From the NCBI GenBank assembly GCA_028571685.1, contig CM053141.1, forward strand, positions 138,350,833 to 138,414,832: a DNA stretch of 64,000 bases, read 5' to 3'. A model generated the notes under the pieces. That model was not told where the DNA came from, searched no databases, and saw only the letters and a program-made list of their open reading frames with translations. This DNA is from Heterohyrax brucei. Taxonomy: Eukaryota; Chordata; Mammalia; Hyracoidea; Procaviidae. Positions 36,266 through 48,870 of the stretch are shown piece by piece (the stretch's first letter is position 1; the number at the start of each line of letters is the position of its first letter). A program made the translations under genes and the position numbers.

Positions 36266-37567
36266 TGTGTCTGAAGATGATATTCAGAATCTTCTTTGTA
36301 AAATTGTTTCCTTCACTTTTACTTGGATTGTCTCTTTTCATGTGGTCACTTGTTCTTTTGTGTCATCTTTTTGCTGGCACTGATTTTTTGTCACGTATGG
36401 TAATCCTTGATTGTGTTCACCTGTGAATGAAGCACTAGCTAATGGTTAAGTAAGGCTACTACTGTTGTAGATAGCCTCTCTCACCTCTCTTCTGAATGGT
36501 AGAATAAATTTGGAGCTTGGTGTGTGAGTGATAACCTCTTGGCCAATTTGTTGAAGTTTGCAGTTAGATTAATGGATGCTGAGGAGGGCCAGTTGCACAG
36601 TTGTTTCATCAGTTAATCCTTCCATTTTAAATCTTTCTACTTTTTCCTGTGCTCTCCTCCTGGCCCCCCATGTTCCTGTTTCTATATGTCATCTTCTTGA
36701 AGTTTGTTCAGTTGTCTGCTAATGATCTCTTGTTCATTTCGGTACTGTGATTTTTCTCCCCCTGTGGCATACTTTACTGCCTTTTGATTAGCATCTGATG
36801 GGGAGACTAATGGCTGTGAACAGTAAGCCATCGTTCTGGAAATTAATTCTTTCTGAGTAATAAGTGAAGTATAATTTGGAAAATAAAAAGGAGAACAGGC
36901 TTTATTGTCTGGGCCCATTTAGGTCTTCTTTTGTTTGTTTTAAACTAGTTTTCTCTAATTTCTAATTTGGAACTGGAGTGTTTATAATTTGTATATCATT
37001 TAGGTGGATTTGGGTTTACACAATAGTGTTGAGCAAATTATAGATGCAAAATTTACTTAGTCACTTTTCAATTCCTCGAAGATAAAAAAAATTCATGGAA
37101 ATACTAGACATTCCTGGAAAGAATTTGGTTGTAGTTTTCATGCAGGAGGTCCCTGGTTCCACAAAAACAAACAAAAACCCCTCTCATATCTTATAGATCC
37201 AGTTACTCAAATTTAGCTCAAGCTTAATTATATTTCATCCTAAGCCGTGTGTGTGTGTGTGTGTGTTTTTTTTTTTTTTTTGTGGGAGTGGAGGTGGCAA
37301 ATCTTATCTCAAGAATGATGGTAAATGTTTTTAGTTAGTACTTTAAGTAAAAAATAAAGAAAAATCGATCTATTGCAGAATTTTAGTATTCTGGCACTGT
37401 ACACTTGAGATCATAAAAAAAGCTAATAATGTAGAAAACTAAATAGAAAATTAAGTATGTGTACCTGCCTTTGAAGAACTGATTTTTGTGATCCGTATTT
37501 TTTTTTTCCTGTGATATAGGTAATTCTTTGTGTAAAGCCTTGTGGCCAGCTGGATTTTGGAAGTATA
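36266..37567. other. Intron with a possible retrocopy relic and a GT microsatellite
   Basis: The minus-strand frame 36918-36682 (78 codons) and the sequence just downstream to about 36440 show protein-like runs, such as NEQEIISRQLNKLQEDD, but with shifts and stops. I cannot name it. A (GT)n-(T)n microsatellite is at 37247-37281. Confidence 0.3.
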
Positions 37568-37928
37568 TTAGTTTTCTATGGCAACTGTACTACAAATTAG
37601 GTAGCTTTTAACAATAGAAATTTGTTGTTCTGGAGGCTAGTAGCTTGAATTCAGGATACTGGCAGGTTCCTGTTCTCGGAAGGCTCTAGGGAAAGGATCC
37701 TTCTTGTCTCCCTCAGCTTCCAGTAGCCTCAAATGTTCCTTTTTTTGCTGATGCTGCTTCTTATAGCCATCCTCTGTGTGTCACATCTCTTGGAGTCACT
37801 CTACTCCATTGTGACCTTATGCTAACTATGGTAACATCTTTAGAGACCCTATTTCCAAAGATGGTCACATTCACAGGTTTAGGGATTAGGACTTCAGCAT
37901 TTCTTTTGGGGGGACGTAATTAATGGGA
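37568..37928 (-). mobile_element. Old MLT1-like MaLR LTR, antisense
   Basis: tattagttttctatggcaac, tgttctggaggctagtagct, agaccctatttccaaagatg and ggggggacgtaattaatggg follow the inverse order of a mammalian-wide MLT1/MST LTR. It differs from the main afrotherian-type LTR. Confidence 0.75.
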
Positions 37929-37952
37929 GAAAGTAAAAGCAGTTCCAACCTT

Positions 37953-38160
37953 AAGAAAGTAATTGGCTGCAGTCAGATGGATGCTTACTCATAGCAACCA
38001 CGTGTATATCACAGTAGATGTGTGCTCCAGAAGTTTTCAGCAGCTAGTTTTCTTTCTTTTTTTTGGACGTGCCAGGCCTTTCTTCTGAGGTGCTGCTGGA
38101 TGGTCTTGAACATCTAGCTCCTTTGTTAGCAGCTAAGTGTATTAATTATGTGCACCATCA
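37953..38160 (-). repeat. Long-form AfroSINE, antisense
   Basis: Inverted decayed copy with actcatagcaaccacgtgta, caggcctttcttctgaggtg and attatgtgcacca. Confidence 0.7.
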
Positions 38161-38924
38161 TAAAACAATTTAAAAGAAAATGCTAGTCATCTTCAGGGAG
38201 TTTTCTTTCTACTGGGATTATCAATTGAAACAAAATTTCATCCTATGTATCACTTTCCCTTTTATATTTTGTCCTGATGTTGCCCTGGTAAAAGCAAATA
38301 GACAGTGCACACTGTCACCTTAATATAAAAATTATAAGACTTAATGTTAAGTATTTAATTCTTGAGGCAAGAATTAGAAGGACAAAACACCTAGAATTGG
38401 TGAACAAGTCTAGGAAGCAGGACCTAAACAATTAAATTATTATGATATTTCCTTCCCATGCTTTGAAAGGATGTTTGGTAGAGCAAGATACGTTTTGGAT
38501 TGCTTATGTAACCTAAAGGATTAGACAAGGTAATCTTTTGGTATACCAAGATTCAAAGAAATAAACACAAAATGAAAGATAAAACACTTGTAAAAATATG
38601 CTGCCAAGTCTTTCTCTGTATAGTCTCTCAGTTGTATTGTGCTTTAGGTGAGAGTTTAAAACTCAAGTTAGTTTGTCATTTGAAAATTTATACTCATATT
38701 GTTTTGTGACACTGGTTGCAATACCCACAATGTGACAGGACTCTGCCTGTTTTCACCCTCAGTTCCCTGTGACCATTTGTGCAGTTGTTGTCCTTTCCTG
38801 CCTTCTAATCTTGCTTTTGGACAGGTGTTGCCCATTTGGTCTTGTACATTTGATTGAACTAAAAACAATGTTTTTTTTCACCTGTGTACTGTTTGTTTTA
38901 TAGACTTGTCTAGTCTTTATCTGA
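38161..38924. other. No recognised feature
   Basis: AT-rich intron. Confidence 0.4.
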
Positions 38925-39415
38925 AAGGGCTTTGGGAGTGGTCTAAGTTCTGAGCTGGGTGTTCAGGAGCCATAATCACAGGGATTCCTGCAGTCTCTGC
39001 CAGACTAGTAAGTCTGGTATTTTGTTTTGTGTGTGTGAATTTGAATTTTGTTCTGTGTTCTCCTCCCACTCTCTGGAACTCTATTGTGATGTCTATCAGA
39101 GTGGTTGGTGGAGGTAGAAAGATACAGTCTATTTCTTCAGGGCTCAGGCTGATGGAGGATCTGGTCTTGTGGTCCTTAAATCTCTGGGCTAGTATTTCCT
39201 ATGGTTTTCTTCATTTTCCCTTGCACCAGATGGGATGAGACTGATAGAGGTATCTTACGTGGCCATTTGCAAGCTTTTAAGATCCCAAAGGCTACTCAAC
39301 AGAATAAGATGTGGAACACTTTCTTTGTGAGCTGTGTTATACCAATTAATGCAGGTGTCCCCAGAGACTGTGGTTCTCAACCCCAGCAACTTAGTCCCTC
39401 AAGGGATTTAGGTGT

Positions 39416-39946
39416 TGTCATGGATTGAATTGTGTCCCCTAAAAATACATGTAGCCATGTGGCTGGGTCATGATTCCCAGTATCTTGTGATTGTCCTCCA
39501 TTTTGTGGTTTTCTTATGCTTTATGTTAAAGGATTAGGGTGGGCCTGTAAATTACTTCATAGGATCACCTCCCTGCTCCACTGTAAAGGGAGTTTCCCTG
39601 GAGTATGGCTTGCCCCACCCTTAATCCTTTCATCCTGCAAGAGATAAAAGGAAAGGGAAACAGGCTGAGAACTGGGAACCTCACACCATCAAGCAAGCAG
39701 CACCAGGAGAAGGGCACATCCTTCAGACCTGAGGTTCCTGCACCAAGATGCTCCCTGGACAAAGACTGATGGCAATACCAGACTTTGCTCCAGAGCTGAC
39801 AAGGGGAAAGCGTTCCCCTGGAGTGGACACCCTGAATATGGAATATGGACTTGTAGCCTACCAGAGTGTGTGAGAGTAAACCTTCCTTTGTTAAAGCCAT
39901 CCACTCTGTGGTATTTCTGTTAGAGCAGCCCTAACTGACTAAAACA
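39416..39946 (+). mobile_element. Solo LTR, MaLR family, with intact duplication
   Basis: tgtcatggattgaattgtgt to ccctaactgactaaaaca, flanked by exact GGTGT (39411-39415 and 39947-39951). It contains a 7-bp local duplication (gaatatggaatatgg) near 39834. Confidence 0.95.
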
Positions 39947-40755
39947 GGTGTGTAAGGGAAGTGACTATGACTTTACCTTGGTCAGGTTGTGCTGACTTTC
40001 CCCTATGTGTGTGTTGCCTTCGCCTTCATCAAATTTGACATTTTGTCTACTATCTGATGAGTGATTTCTCTTGTCCATGTTCATAACCATCAAAGAATGT
40101 TTTTCTTCCTTCTGTGTGTATGCCTTTTTTTGAGTTTTTATGATGTCATACAGTATTCGCTCTTTTGTGATTGACTTATTTCATTCAGCATAATGTCCTT
40201 CAGATTCATCTGTATCATGAGATGTTTTGAAGATTCATCATTGTTCTTTATCATTGTGTAGTATCCATTCATTTGTTGATGGGCCGTTACATTGTTTCCA
40301 TCTTTTTCTGTTGGGGTAGTGCTGCAGTGAACATGGATGTGCGTGTGCCAGTTCGTGTGACAGCTCTAATGACTCTAGGATATCTTCCTAGAAGTGAGAT
40401 TGCTAGATTGTGTGCTTTTCTAGCTTTTTAAGGAGACACCATATCCTTTGCCATAGTGATTGTACCATTTTACGTTTCCACCAGCAGTACTTAAGAGTTC
40501 CAGTCTCCTTACAACCTCTCCGGTGTTTATTATTTTCATTTTTTTGAAGAGTGTATTTTTTATTTGCATCTATGTAATGTCCGATGATTGCAAATATTTC
40601 TGCATGTGTTGTCTGCCTGAATGTCATCTTTGGTGAAGTGCCTGTTCATATATGCTTTGCTCATTTTTTAATTGAATTGTTTGTCTTTTTGTTGTTGAGT
40701 TGTCAAAGTATTTTCTAGATTTTAGAGATTAGATCCTTGTTGGATATATCGTAGC

Positions 40756-41095
40756 ACACTCCTCCTTTTCGTTCTGTACGTGTCTTATCCTCCTAACAAT
40801 CTCCTGTCCCCGTCTCTCCACCCTCTTAACCCTCTCCAATAAAAGGCCAGCAGGACGACATTCTATAGATGTATAGAAACATAAAGTGCATACACGATAT
40901 GGTAACTCTGTGTCACTGAGTCCAGTGTACTCCTGTCCAAAGAGTTGACCTCAGGAATGATTTATGGACAGGGGCATCATCAGGACCAGGGGCCATGCTC
41001 CCAGGGGAATGCTGAGGCCCCTGGACCATCCATCGCAGTCTTTTAGTGGAGTTCTCAGGGTGCACCCCTTTTTATTCTCGTGTTGTTTGGCGAAG
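40756..41095 (-). mobile_element. L1 3' untranslated fragment, antisense
   Basis: cacactcctccttttcgttc to cagggtgcaccccttttta matches part of the 3' end of the L1s at 20570 and 47867 at lower identity. It lacks an A-tail and interrupts the older L1. Confidence 0.7.
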
Positions 41096-41107
41096 CTTTT
41101 TGATGAG

Positions 41108-41290
41108 CATAAGTATTTAATTTTTGTTGTTGTTGTTGTTAGGTGCAGTCAAGTTGGTTCTGACTCATAGCGACCCTGAAGGTCAAAATAGAACTGTCCC
41201 GTGCAGTTTGCAAGGAATGCCTGGTGACTTTCAGCTGCTGACCTCTTTATTAACAGCCATTGCACTTCACCGTTATGCCACCAGTTTCCC
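41108..41290 (-). repeat. AfroSINE, antisense, with (GTT)n tail
   Basis: gttgttgttgttgttaggtg tail followed by the gactcatagcgaccctgaag block; the (GTT)n is the inverse of the RTE-type (AAC)n tail. Confidence 0.85.
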
Positions 41291-41559
41291 ATTTAGTTTT
41301 TAGGTGCTCCCAGTTGTCTAGTTTCTTCTCTGGTGTTTGTGTATTGGTAGTTATGGTATGTATTGTATTCATGGCATGTATTAGGGCCCTTAGCATTGTC
41401 CCTATTTTTTTCTTCCATGATCTTTATTATTTTATGTTTTACATTTAGGTCTTGGATCCATTTTGAATTAGACTTGTGTATAGTGTGAAGTCTGGATTTT
41501 GTTTCATTCTTTATTTTACACATATTTAAAACACTTGTGCAAGGTTTGGGACAAAATCA

Positions 41560-41750
41560 ACTAGTATTTATTTTGTGCTTATTCTTTTTGCCAGGCACCG
41601 TGGGAAATGTTTTCTAAACATTGTCTTTTAAGCCTTGTGATAACCCTATTGTTAACAATTTCCATGAAGAAATCTGACACTTAAAATTATTAAGTAGTTT
41701 TGTTTTACTTGGCATTACTTAGCAGATACGTGGTAGAGCTGGAATAGATC
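41560..41750 (-). repeat. MIR/L2-like ancient repeat, antisense
   Basis: gcttattctttttgccaggc, gataaccctattgttaac and cagatacgtggtagagctgg follow inverted MIR order. Confidence 0.55.
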
Positions 41751-41769
41751 TTATTTATCTTGCAGAATT

Positions 41770-41930
41770 TTGATACCAAAAGGTATTACTGTCGAGTCAA
41801 TTCTGATTCATAGCGATGCTATAAGATAGAGTAGAACTGCCCCAGTAGGCTTTCAAAGGAACAGCTGGTGGATTTGAACTGCCAACCTTTTGGTTACAAT
41901 CAGAGCTAAGTGCTGTGCCACCAGATCTCC
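41770..41930 (-). repeat. AfroSINE, antisense
   Basis: ttactgtcgagtcaattctg to gctgtgccaccagatctcc. Confidence 0.85.
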
Positions 41931-42429
41931 TGATATCCCCCGTGGAGGTAACCGTGGATTTGTCTGTAGGGTACAATGATTTAATCACCTGTTTGAGATA
42001 TTAACAAAGGCCTTCATATGCTAGTAAAGAGGGAAAAGATGAGTTACTGAAAAAGATCTCTTTTTAGCTACTCCTCTGTCTTAAAAAAATGTACTTTCCC
42101 ACTTCATTTCCATGCTTAATAGTAATTTTAAAAGAAACTAAAACTACTAATTTCTTTAACATTTATGACAGTCATGTCCTTTCACTTTTATTCAGCACAC
42201 ATTTGTGGAAAAGGTATTATTTGTGAGCCCTTGAACCAGATGCTGGGAATTACAGGAATGAAATGTGAAGTTCATGTTATCATGTTGCTTATTTAATTTT
42301 GCGACACTGTGTAAATGCATTGCTGTTACACTGTGATACGTACATCAATGCTGGTAACCACATGGTGCTGTGGAGAAGCAAGCTGCCACCTAAGGCACAT
42401 CCAGAGGCTGGTGAAGGCGTTGTTTCTTC
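41931..42429. other. No firm feature
   Basis: A short section near 42185-42260 (ttattcagcacacatttgtg ... gatgctgggaattacagg) looks like L2/MIR. Confidence 0.35.
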
Positions 42430-43630
42430 CCTTTGATTTTATTGTGGTGAAATGTCTATAATAAAGAATTTATCTTTTTCACCAATTTTTACTGTACAAT
42501 TCAGTGACATGAATGATATTCACCGTGTTATGTAGCCATCTCCACTGTTTCCAAAAGTTTTTCACCAGAAGTTCAGTACTCCCCATCTGGCCCTTTCTTG
42601 GTTCCCAGTAAACTTTTGTCTTTGCATTTGACTGTTGCAGATGTTTCATGTAAAGACAAAACAATATTTGTCTTTTTGTGCCTGATTTGTTTCCCTCAGC
42701 ATAATGCTTTCAGAGTTCATCCATGTCATGTGTACCAGAACTTCATTTCTCTTTATGATTAACATTTTGTTGTAGGTATATACCACATATTAGCTATTGT
42801 GAACTAGGCTGCAGTGAGCATTGGTGTACAAGTAACTCTCAGGGTTCCTGCTCTTAAGTCCTTTGCATGTATATCTGGAGTGGAGGGCCTGCCAGATTGT
42901 CCTCCAAAATGACTTCACCATGTTATATTCCCACCAATAGAGTTCCAGTTTCTACACATCCTGGCTAACGCATGTTCTTTTCCCTTAGAATAATTTTTTT
43001 ATGTGTATATAATGGCTGTCCAACTCATGGACAGCCATTATATACACATAAAAAATTATTCTAAGGGAAAGAACATGCGCTAGGGTCGCCACGAGTCAAA
43101 TCGGCACTTGGCTTTGGATAATGGCTGTCCTAACAGGTGTAAAGTGTTATCTCTTTGTGGTTTTGATTTGCATTTCCCTAATGACCAGTGATGGTATTAA
43201 GCATCTTTTCATGTGCTTTTTGGATACTTGTATTTTTTTGGGAAATGTATGTTCAGGTCCTTTGCTTGTTTTTTGATTGGGCTTTTTCATCTTTTGTTAC
43301 TCAGTTAACAGGATTTATTTTTATTATTATAGATGTTAAACTCTTATGTATGGTTTCAAATATTTTCTCATTATGAGTTTTCATTTTCTTGATATATTTG
43401 TTAATGCATAAAAGTTTTTAATTTTATAAAGTACAGTTCAGCTATTTTTTATCTTGTTGCTCATGCTTTTGGTGTTGTATCTGAGAGTCCATTGTCAAAA
43501 ACAAGGTCCTGAAGCTTTACTGCTATTTTGTCTCAAGTGTTCTGTAGTTTTTGTATTTAGATCACCGATCCATTTTGATGTAATTCTTCGATAGGGTTTG
43601 AGATACTGATCCAGTGGCACTCTTTTGCAT
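42430..43630 (-). mobile_element. Old L1 3' region, antisense
   Basis: attgtggtgaaatgtctata at the 3' end and tgcagtgagcattggtgtac further in are inverted L1 3' UTR and ORF2 sequence. It is interrupted at 43022-43117 by the hairpin and SINE stub. ORF2 frames are broken. Confidence 0.75.
42969..43130. repeat. Hairpin plus SINE stub, flanked by a 13-bp duplication
   Basis: Left arm 42969-43021 and right arm 43029-43079 are inverted copies that differ only by one T in each of two T-runs; the loop is aactcat. A 36-bp AfroSINE tail (gggtcgccacgagtcaaatc and onward) follows at 43082-43117. The duplication ataatggctgtcc stands at 43009-43021 and 43118-43130. The inserted block is therefore 43022-43117. 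Confidence 0.95.
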
Positions 43631-44339
43631 GTGGAGATCCAGTTGAAAGACTTTACTGGCGAATTAGAGAGGTGGTAATGTGTGAGCTGAGTACTGGGAG
43701 GTAACATTCAAAATGGAAAATGTTAAGAAAAATTGTTGCGCTGAATGACAAATAGTTATCAACTAGGGTCATATTGTTGTGGTATGGGTGGGTGTTAGAT
43801 TTTAGATAAAGAGAAGCTTAAGAAGAATCTTGGGCAGAAGAGTGACATGTTCCTTCTGGGAGAGATGTGGAGGAGCATAAGAGGAGATACAGAAACACAT
43901 TAATAGGGCTTCTGAGGAAGTAATGAAGTGGCTCCTGAAACGAAGTATAGGCACTGAGAAAGAAGAAAAGGTGACTTGAGAGATACTGAACAAGTATAAT
44001 CATCAGCATTTTTGACATTATTGGACGTGGGAGATTAGGGAAAATAAAGAGTCCACGGTAACTGCATTCAGATATGGGTTGTTTTTAACAGAGATTGGTG
44101 GGGAAAGGATGGGTTTGGAAGACTTGGTAAATTCAGCATACGGCATTCTGAGTTACTCATGTTTGTTGGACTTGTAGGTGAAGTTGTCAGTTAGCATTTT
44201 GGAATACTTCTTGGGAGCTCTAGAGAGAGGCTTGGACTGGTGATGCGATTTTAGAAGCAGAGATGGTACTGAAGGTAGAGAAGAAAAAGAAAAGGGCTAA
44301 AGTCAGAGATACGGAAAGCATCTACATACGAGGTTGGAC
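43631..44339. other. No recognised feature
   Basis: Purine-rich intron; no repeat recognised. Confidence 0.4.
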
Positions 44340-44719
44340 AATTAAGTGCGCAAACATAATTGTTCTAAGTGCTACTACACACCTCATTGCTGAATATCGC
44401 TATGTTACCTTTGAAGTACTCCCTTTGGGAAGCTGTGTGGTAAGGCTAGCACCTAGTTCACCCTTCAGAGTAATTTTAGAACTCTTTCTGGAATGGCCAT
44501 TGTACACAGTGGCAAGGTGGCAAGTTCGTAAACTTCGTTGTATAGCTGTATGGCCATTTCAGAAAGAGTTCCAGCATTGCTTTGAAGGGTAGACCAGGTG
44601 CTGGCATCAGTGCATAGCTTCCCAAGGGGAGTACTTCGAAGGTGGCATAGTTATATTCAGCAATGAAATATGTAGCACTTTTTCTAGGATGAGTTCGTGA
44701 CCTTAATTGTCAGACTTTT
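44340..44719. mobile_element. Tc1/mariner-like MITE, second copy
   Basis: Starts cgaggttggacaattaagtg and ends aaccttaattgtcagacttt-like, with TA on both sides (44338-44339 and 44720-44721). The arms (about 44340-44500 and 44558-44719) are inverted repeats of ~160 bp. The centre has a degraded third copy of the terminus (caagttcgtaaacttcgttg). It is the same family and size as 299-669 and abuts an RTE on its right. Confidence 0.8.
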
Positions 44720-44721
44720 TA

Positions 44722-46545
44722 TACTGAAATACCGGTATAGTCTTTGATCTTCATCGGTAAGTGCTACTTTCCTTTCTGCAAGCAAGGTTGTGTTATCTGC
44801 ATATCAAGGATTGCTAATAATGCTTCCACCAATCCTGATGCTGTGTTCTTCATATAGACAATCCTCTCAGGTCATTTGCTCAGCATATAGATTGAATGAG
44901 TGTAGTGAAAAGATACAACACTGACACAGTGTTTCCCAGTTTTAAACCACACAGTACGTCTGTATAAGCACAATTAGGTGTTCTGGAAATTCCATTCTCT
45001 GCAGCGTTATCCATTATTTGTTATAATCCACAAAGTAGAATGTCAGTGTGTAGTCAGTAAAACTGCTTTCAGCCGAGATCCATCTGACCTCAGCAATGGT
45101 AACCCCCATTCCATGTCCTCCTCTGAGTCTGGTTTGAATATCTGGCAGTTTGTTAACATACTGCTGCAACCAGTTTTGAATTACTTCAGCAGAATTTCAC
45201 TAGTATATGATACTAATATTGTTCCACAGTTTCTGCCTTCTTTTAGATCACCTTTTTCTTTGGAATCAGTGCAAGTATGGATTGCTTCCATTTGTTTGGC
45301 TGGGTAGCAGTATTCCAAATGTCTTGGCTTTCATAAGTGAGTGTCTCCACCAATTCCACCAATGTATCCATCTATCCATTTGTGGAAACATCTCAGTTGG
45401 TAATTCCATCAATTCCTGAAGCCTCGGGTTTTTTTTTTTTTTGGCCAGTGCCTTCATTGCTGCTTGGACTTCTTCCTTTAATATCATTGGTTCTTGATCA
45501 TAGGCTACATCCTGAAATGGCTGAATGTTGATCAGGTCTTTAGGTATTCCTTCCATCTTCTTTGATGTTTCATGTATCATTCAATACTTTGCCCTTGGAG
45601 TTCTTCAGTGTTGCAACTAGAGTCTCGAATTTGTTCTTCAGTTCTTTAAGGTTGAGAAATGCCAAGTGTGTGCTACCCCTTCGTTTTTGAACTCTAGGTC
45701 TCTGCACATTTCATTCTAATACTTCTCAATCTGCCCTTTGAAATCTTCTGTCTAGCTCTTTTACTTCATCATTTCTTCGATTCGCTGTAGTTATGCTCAA
45801 GGGCAAGTTTCAGAGTCTCTTCTGACATCCTTTTGGTATTTTTTTTTTCCTTTCTTGTCTTTAATGACCTTGCTTTCTTCATGTATGATGTCTTAATCTG
45901 TCATCCCACAGCCAGTCTGCTCTTCAGTCATTAGTATTCATTGTATCACACCTGTTCTTGAGACAGTGTTGAACTTTAGGTGGGATTTGACTGATTTAGG
46001 TGGGGAGAAAAAAGATCATAGTTTGACTTTCATGGACTTGTTTTAGTTTTCTTCAGCTTCAGCTTGAACTTGCATATAAGCAGTTGATGCTCTCATCAGC
46101 AGTTTACTTTGTTCTTACTTAAGATATTAAGCTTCTGCATTTCTCCACAGATGTAATTTGATTTGATTCCTGTATTCCATCTGACAAGGTCCACGTGTAT
46201 AGTTGTCATTTATGCTGTTGGAATAAAACGGTATTTACAGTGAATAAGTCATTGGTCTTGCACAGTTTTGTCATGGTACAGTTTGCATTTGTATCTGTGA
46301 CGAAGGCCGTATTTTCTAACTAGTGATCCTTGTTCATTTCCAACTTTTATTTTCCAATGACCAGTAATTGTCAATGCATCTCGATTGTACGTTGATGGTC
46401 TATTTCAGATTGCAGAAGTTTGTAAAAATCTTCAATTTGTTCATTTTTGGCACTAGTGATTGATTCATAAATTTGAGTTAGTAGTTGTATTAACTAGTCT
46501 TCCTCATAGGCATGTGGATATTGTCCTATTATTGACAATGTTGTA
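44722..46545 (-). mobile_element. RTE LINE, antisense, 1.8 kb
   Basis: Inverse order runs from the late reverse-transcriptase region (tctttgatcttcatcggtaa) to the early region (cttcctcataggcatgtgga). It contains the inverse of catalytic-domain sequence but many stops and shifts. The 3' part is missing; it begins at the MITE border. Confidence 0.85.
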
Positions 46546-47075
46546 TGTGTGCGTGTAATTATAAATTTAAGGAGTCAAAGAATTCTCCACAGGTTCTCAT
46601 GAAAAAGAATGTTTTTTCAACTATTTTCAGGACTGTTTTGGTATTTCCTCCCTATTTGAGTGATTCAGGACACTACCAACTTTGTGCTTAGAAGCTGAGG
46701 AATAGAATTCTCTTTTTCTCTTTTTTTCTTTGTGTACAATTGTTTCTTCCCCGTCCTCTAATAGTCATAGGTTACATCTTAGTTTCTTTTAGATTAGTTT
46801 TTGGTATTTAAAGTGGTAATTCCGTCTGTTCTACTACAGATGCTTCTGTAAAACCAGTTAGGTCACATGTGACTGATAGGAAAAGAGATACCATAACTAG
46901 AAGGTGTATTTATATGTGCCTTTTCCTAGGGAAGGGTGAGCCAAAGTAGCAGTAGTAAGGTTATAAACCTTCACCGGAAAATTAAAAAAGCCTTCAGCTC
47001 CACTTCAGTTATATTTTAAGAAAATTTAAAATGCCTGTACCCAGATGTACTTCCCCCAAGGAAGTACATTCCCAC
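46546..47075. other. No recognised feature
   Basis: AT-rich intron. The block agatgtacttcccccaagga with its near-inverse gaagtacatt just before the LTR forms a small palindrome. Confidence 0.4.
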
Positions 47076-47585
47076 TGTCATGGATTGAATTGTGTCCTCC
47101 CCCAAAATATGTGTAGCCGTGTGGCTGGGCCATGATTCCCTGTGTTCTGTGATCCCTCCATTTTGTGATTTTGCTGTGTTGTATGTTAAAGGATTAGGGT
47201 GGGACTATAAATCCCTTCATAGGATCACCTCCCTGCTCCACTGTAAAGAGGTTTCCCTGGAGTGTAGCTTGCCCTACTCTTAATCCTTTCATCCTGCGAG
47301 AGATAAAAGGAAAGGGAAGCAGACTGAGAATTGGGACCTCACACCATCAAGAAAGCAGCACCAGGAGAAGAGCTTGTCTTTCAGACCTGAGGTTCCTGTG
47401 CCCAGACGCTCCCTGGACAAAGACTGATGAAATACTGAACTTTCCAACAGGAGAAAAGCCTTCCCCTGGACTGGATATCCTGAATTTGGACTTGTAGCCT
47501 ACTGGATTGTCTAAGAATAAAACTTCCTTTGTTAAAGCCATCCACTCTGGTATTTCTGTTAGAGCAGTGCTGCCTGACTAAGATA
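47076..47585 (+). mobile_element. Solo LTR, MaLR family, with intact duplication
   Basis: tgtcatggattgaattgtgt to gctgcctgactaagata. Flanks are exactly CCCAC (47071-47075 and 47586-47590). Confidence 0.95.
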
Positions 47586-48870
47586 CCCACCTTTGCTCTT
47601 GTGGCTAATCCTGTCTGCTCGGAACTTCATTTTTATCTCTGTTGTTTAAATGCCTGCAAGCCAGCATTTCCAACCTAGCTTTTGTGCATTTTTGACATCT
47701 TTTGAGACAACTTCTAGCCACACTAAACTCCCTGCCTGGGCTGTCAAACTCGTCTCCCGAGGTACTAATTATTGTTTATGTTAGTGCTGATGCTCTGGTT
47801 ACATAGCTGCATAGATTTTGAGTGGTCTCTGCTAACTTTATTTTCCCCAATAGCTCCATTATTTTTTTATTTTATTTTATTTTTATTTAACATGACTGAG
47901 TGAAAATGTACATTCACGTATAAATTTACATGCCCACCTATATGCAGCTTCCACTGCTCTCCCTGTCCGGTGACTGCACACTATTCCTCTCTGCTCCATA
48001 CATGTCTCATCCTCCCAACAGCCTCCTTTCCCCTCCTCTCCATCCACTCCTCTTCCTCCAGCCAGAGGTCAGCAAGATGATATCCTATAGATGTATAGAA
48101 CCATAAAGTGCTTCCAATGTATGGTCACTCTGCATTGCCAAGTCCAATCCATTCCTGTCCAAAGAGTAGGCCTTTGTTACAATTTATGGGAAAGGGCAGC
48201 ATCAGGGCCAGGGGCCTTGCTCTCAGAGGAACCCCAAAACCGCTGGACCATCAGTTGAGGTCTTTTAGTGGAGATCTCATGATGCACCCCTTTTTATTCT
48301 TGAGTTGCCAGTGAGACTCCTCTCTGTGAGCTCCATCATGGCTATCACTGGTGGTGGCAGGGCACCATCCGGTTCTTCCGGTCCCAAGTCGATGTAGGCA
48401 CCCACTCTTGTGAGTCTCTCTGTCTTCTCGGTTGTCTTTACCGCATGTCATTTTGGTCTTCGGTGAGCATCCGTTCCTGCTGAGTTGGGACCATTTGCTG
48501 TGTCCTCGGATGGCAGCTTGGCAGCTTTTAAGACCCCAGACGCCACTCACCAATGTGGGGCGCAGAGAGCTCTCTTAGCAAAACGCTAGTTGTGCCAATT
48601 GGAATTCGCCTAAGAGCATGGTCCCCCGCCCCCCGCCCCAGCTACTCTATCCTTGCAGTATTGAGTTAAGATGGAAGGAATACTCAAGTTATGCTGAAAT
48701 CCCCTTAATGATGTTCTTGTTTCTAATGTGTGCTATCACCGCTTTCTCCCAACTAGATTTCTAGTAACTATCTAAACTAAACCCTCCCCCCTTCAGCCTC
48801 CTTCCCTCCCCTCCCTTGCAGCTGTCAAAGAGTCTTTTCTTCTATACACAAGTCTGTTTTTGAGATCTTA

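Larger units (their letters stand above)
38925..41525 (-). mobile_element. Old L1, antisense, with LTR, L1 and SINE insertions
   Basis: The 3' untranslated region (38925-39415) and ORF2 C-terminal region (39952-40755) are separated by a MaLR LTR. After an L1 3'-end fragment at 40756-41095 the element continues around a SINE at 41108-41290 to about 41525. Reading frames are destroyed. Confidence 0.75.

Noticed and set aside
44263..44592. 109-codon frame over the second MITE
   Set aside because: Crosses the MITE border and arm; no transposase similarity.
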